A stretch of DNA of 64,000 nt from Cupriavidus campinensis. Its GTDB lineage: Bacteria; Pseudomonadota; Gammaproteobacteria; Burkholderiales; Burkholderiaceae. The notes under the pieces were generated by a model that was given only the letters and a program-made list of their open reading frames with translations, was not told the origin of the DNA and did no database searches. The DNA is taken from NCBI RefSeq assembly GCF_905397395.1, contig NZ_CAJPVH010000019.1, positions 30,176 through 94,175 of the forward strand, in the 5' to 3' direction. Shown in pieces: positions 63,796 through 64,000 of this stretch. The position numbers and the translations under genes were made by a program. Each line of letters starts with the position of its first letter. Within the stretch, counting starts at the first letter, position 1.

Positions 63796-64000
63796 GCGCC
63801 GCCCCGACCATCGCCGCGCTGGCGGCCTCGCTGGCGGCCGGGCGCACGACCAGCGTGACACTGACCGAAGACGCGCTGGCGCGGATCGCCCATCACCAGC
63901 GTGCCGGCGGCGTCGCCTTCCTGCACGTGGATGCCGAAGGCGCGCTGGCGCAGGCCCGCGCGGCGGACCAGGCGCGCGCCGCCGGGCTCGTGGCATCGCC
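63792..64000 (+). CDS. Amidase-like protein, N-terminal part (cut by the window edge)
   Basis: Only the first 69 or so codons are in the window: MSAAPTIAALAASLAAGRTTSVTLTEDALARI, then AGGVAFLHVDAEGALAQARAADQARAAG. The order helix, GRTTSVTL, an xALARI helix, then DAEGALAQARAAD is the usual start of amidase-signature enzymes. The catalytic residues lie outside. It overlaps the DUF2848 stop by ATGA. Confidence 0.8.
   Translation, partial: MSAAPTIAALAASLAAGRTTSVTLTEDALARIAHHQRAGGVAFLHVDAEGALAQARAADQARAAGLVAS

Noticed and set aside
1..64000. tRNA, rRNA, CRISPR arrays, insertion sequences, integrases, attachment sites
   Set aside because: I looked for T-loop sequences, regular repeat-spacer patterns, transposase motifs and long terminal inverted repeats and saw none.

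Overview
The window is a high-GC stretch of a betaproteobacterial chromosome, very probably from the genus Cupriavidus (Burkholderiaceae). The strongest clue is the block bamD / rluD-pgeF / small membrane gene / phaC-phaA-phaB / phaR / rimO / bktB. Its PHA proteins follow the Cupriavidus necator enzymes almost residue for residue, as judged from memory of those sequences. No rRNA, tRNA, CRISPR array, insertion sequence, integrase or phage gene was seen, so most of the window is core chromosome with one accessory-looking catabolic block at the right end.

Layout. 1-4632: a five-gene branched-chain-amino-acid-type (Liv) ABC importer whose substrate-binding gene is cut by the left edge. 4990-8574: potassium transporter kup and a secreted protein of unknown function. 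8643-14512: transcription accessory protein Tex (minus), a secreted coiled-coil protein, a DUF465 peptide and a DinG-type iron-sulfur helicase. 14568-17441: bamD diverging from rluD-pgeF. 18072-25877: polyhydroxyalkanoate synthesis (phaC, phaA, phaB, the regulator phaR, and the thiolase bktB) with rimO between phaR and bktB. 25910-27831: a small secreted protein and a cystathionine beta-lyase-type enzyme. 27880-30117: a three-gene, probably Fur-controlled PepSY membrane operon. 30290-35944: serB, argE and mfd on the minus strand. 36116-37396: ispD-ispF. 37410-39363: an acetyltransferase, ahpD and ahpC. 39664-43218: an MHS-type carboxylate permease and an OmpR/EnvZ-type (RisA/RisS) two-component pair. 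43469-46035: a small secreted protein, an allantoate amidohydrolase-like enzyme and an HpnD-like prenyl synthase. 46340-50713: a two-gene RND efflux system. 50761-52404: a rhomboid protease with extra N- and C-terminal segments.

The right end, 52536-64000 and running off the edge, looks like one catabolic unit for an unidentified amide- or ureido-type compound. It holds a complete Dpp/Opp-type peptide ABC importer, two amidase-signature enzymes, a metal-dependent carbamoylase-type hydrolase, two conserved proteins of unknown function (DUF3830 and DUF2848) and two regulators (IclR and GntR) that face away from each other across an intergenic region holding clean palindromes. This is the best candidate in the window for an undescribed pathway.

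The window also has readable regulatory DNA: a consensus-like sigma70 promoter with a TetR-type operator ahead of the RND genes, a TTGACA-N18-AACAAT phaC promoter overlapped by two related dyads, a Fur-box-like promoter ahead of the PepSY operon, and several clear terminators. Functions come from recognising motifs and family resemblance by eye; no database search was run.
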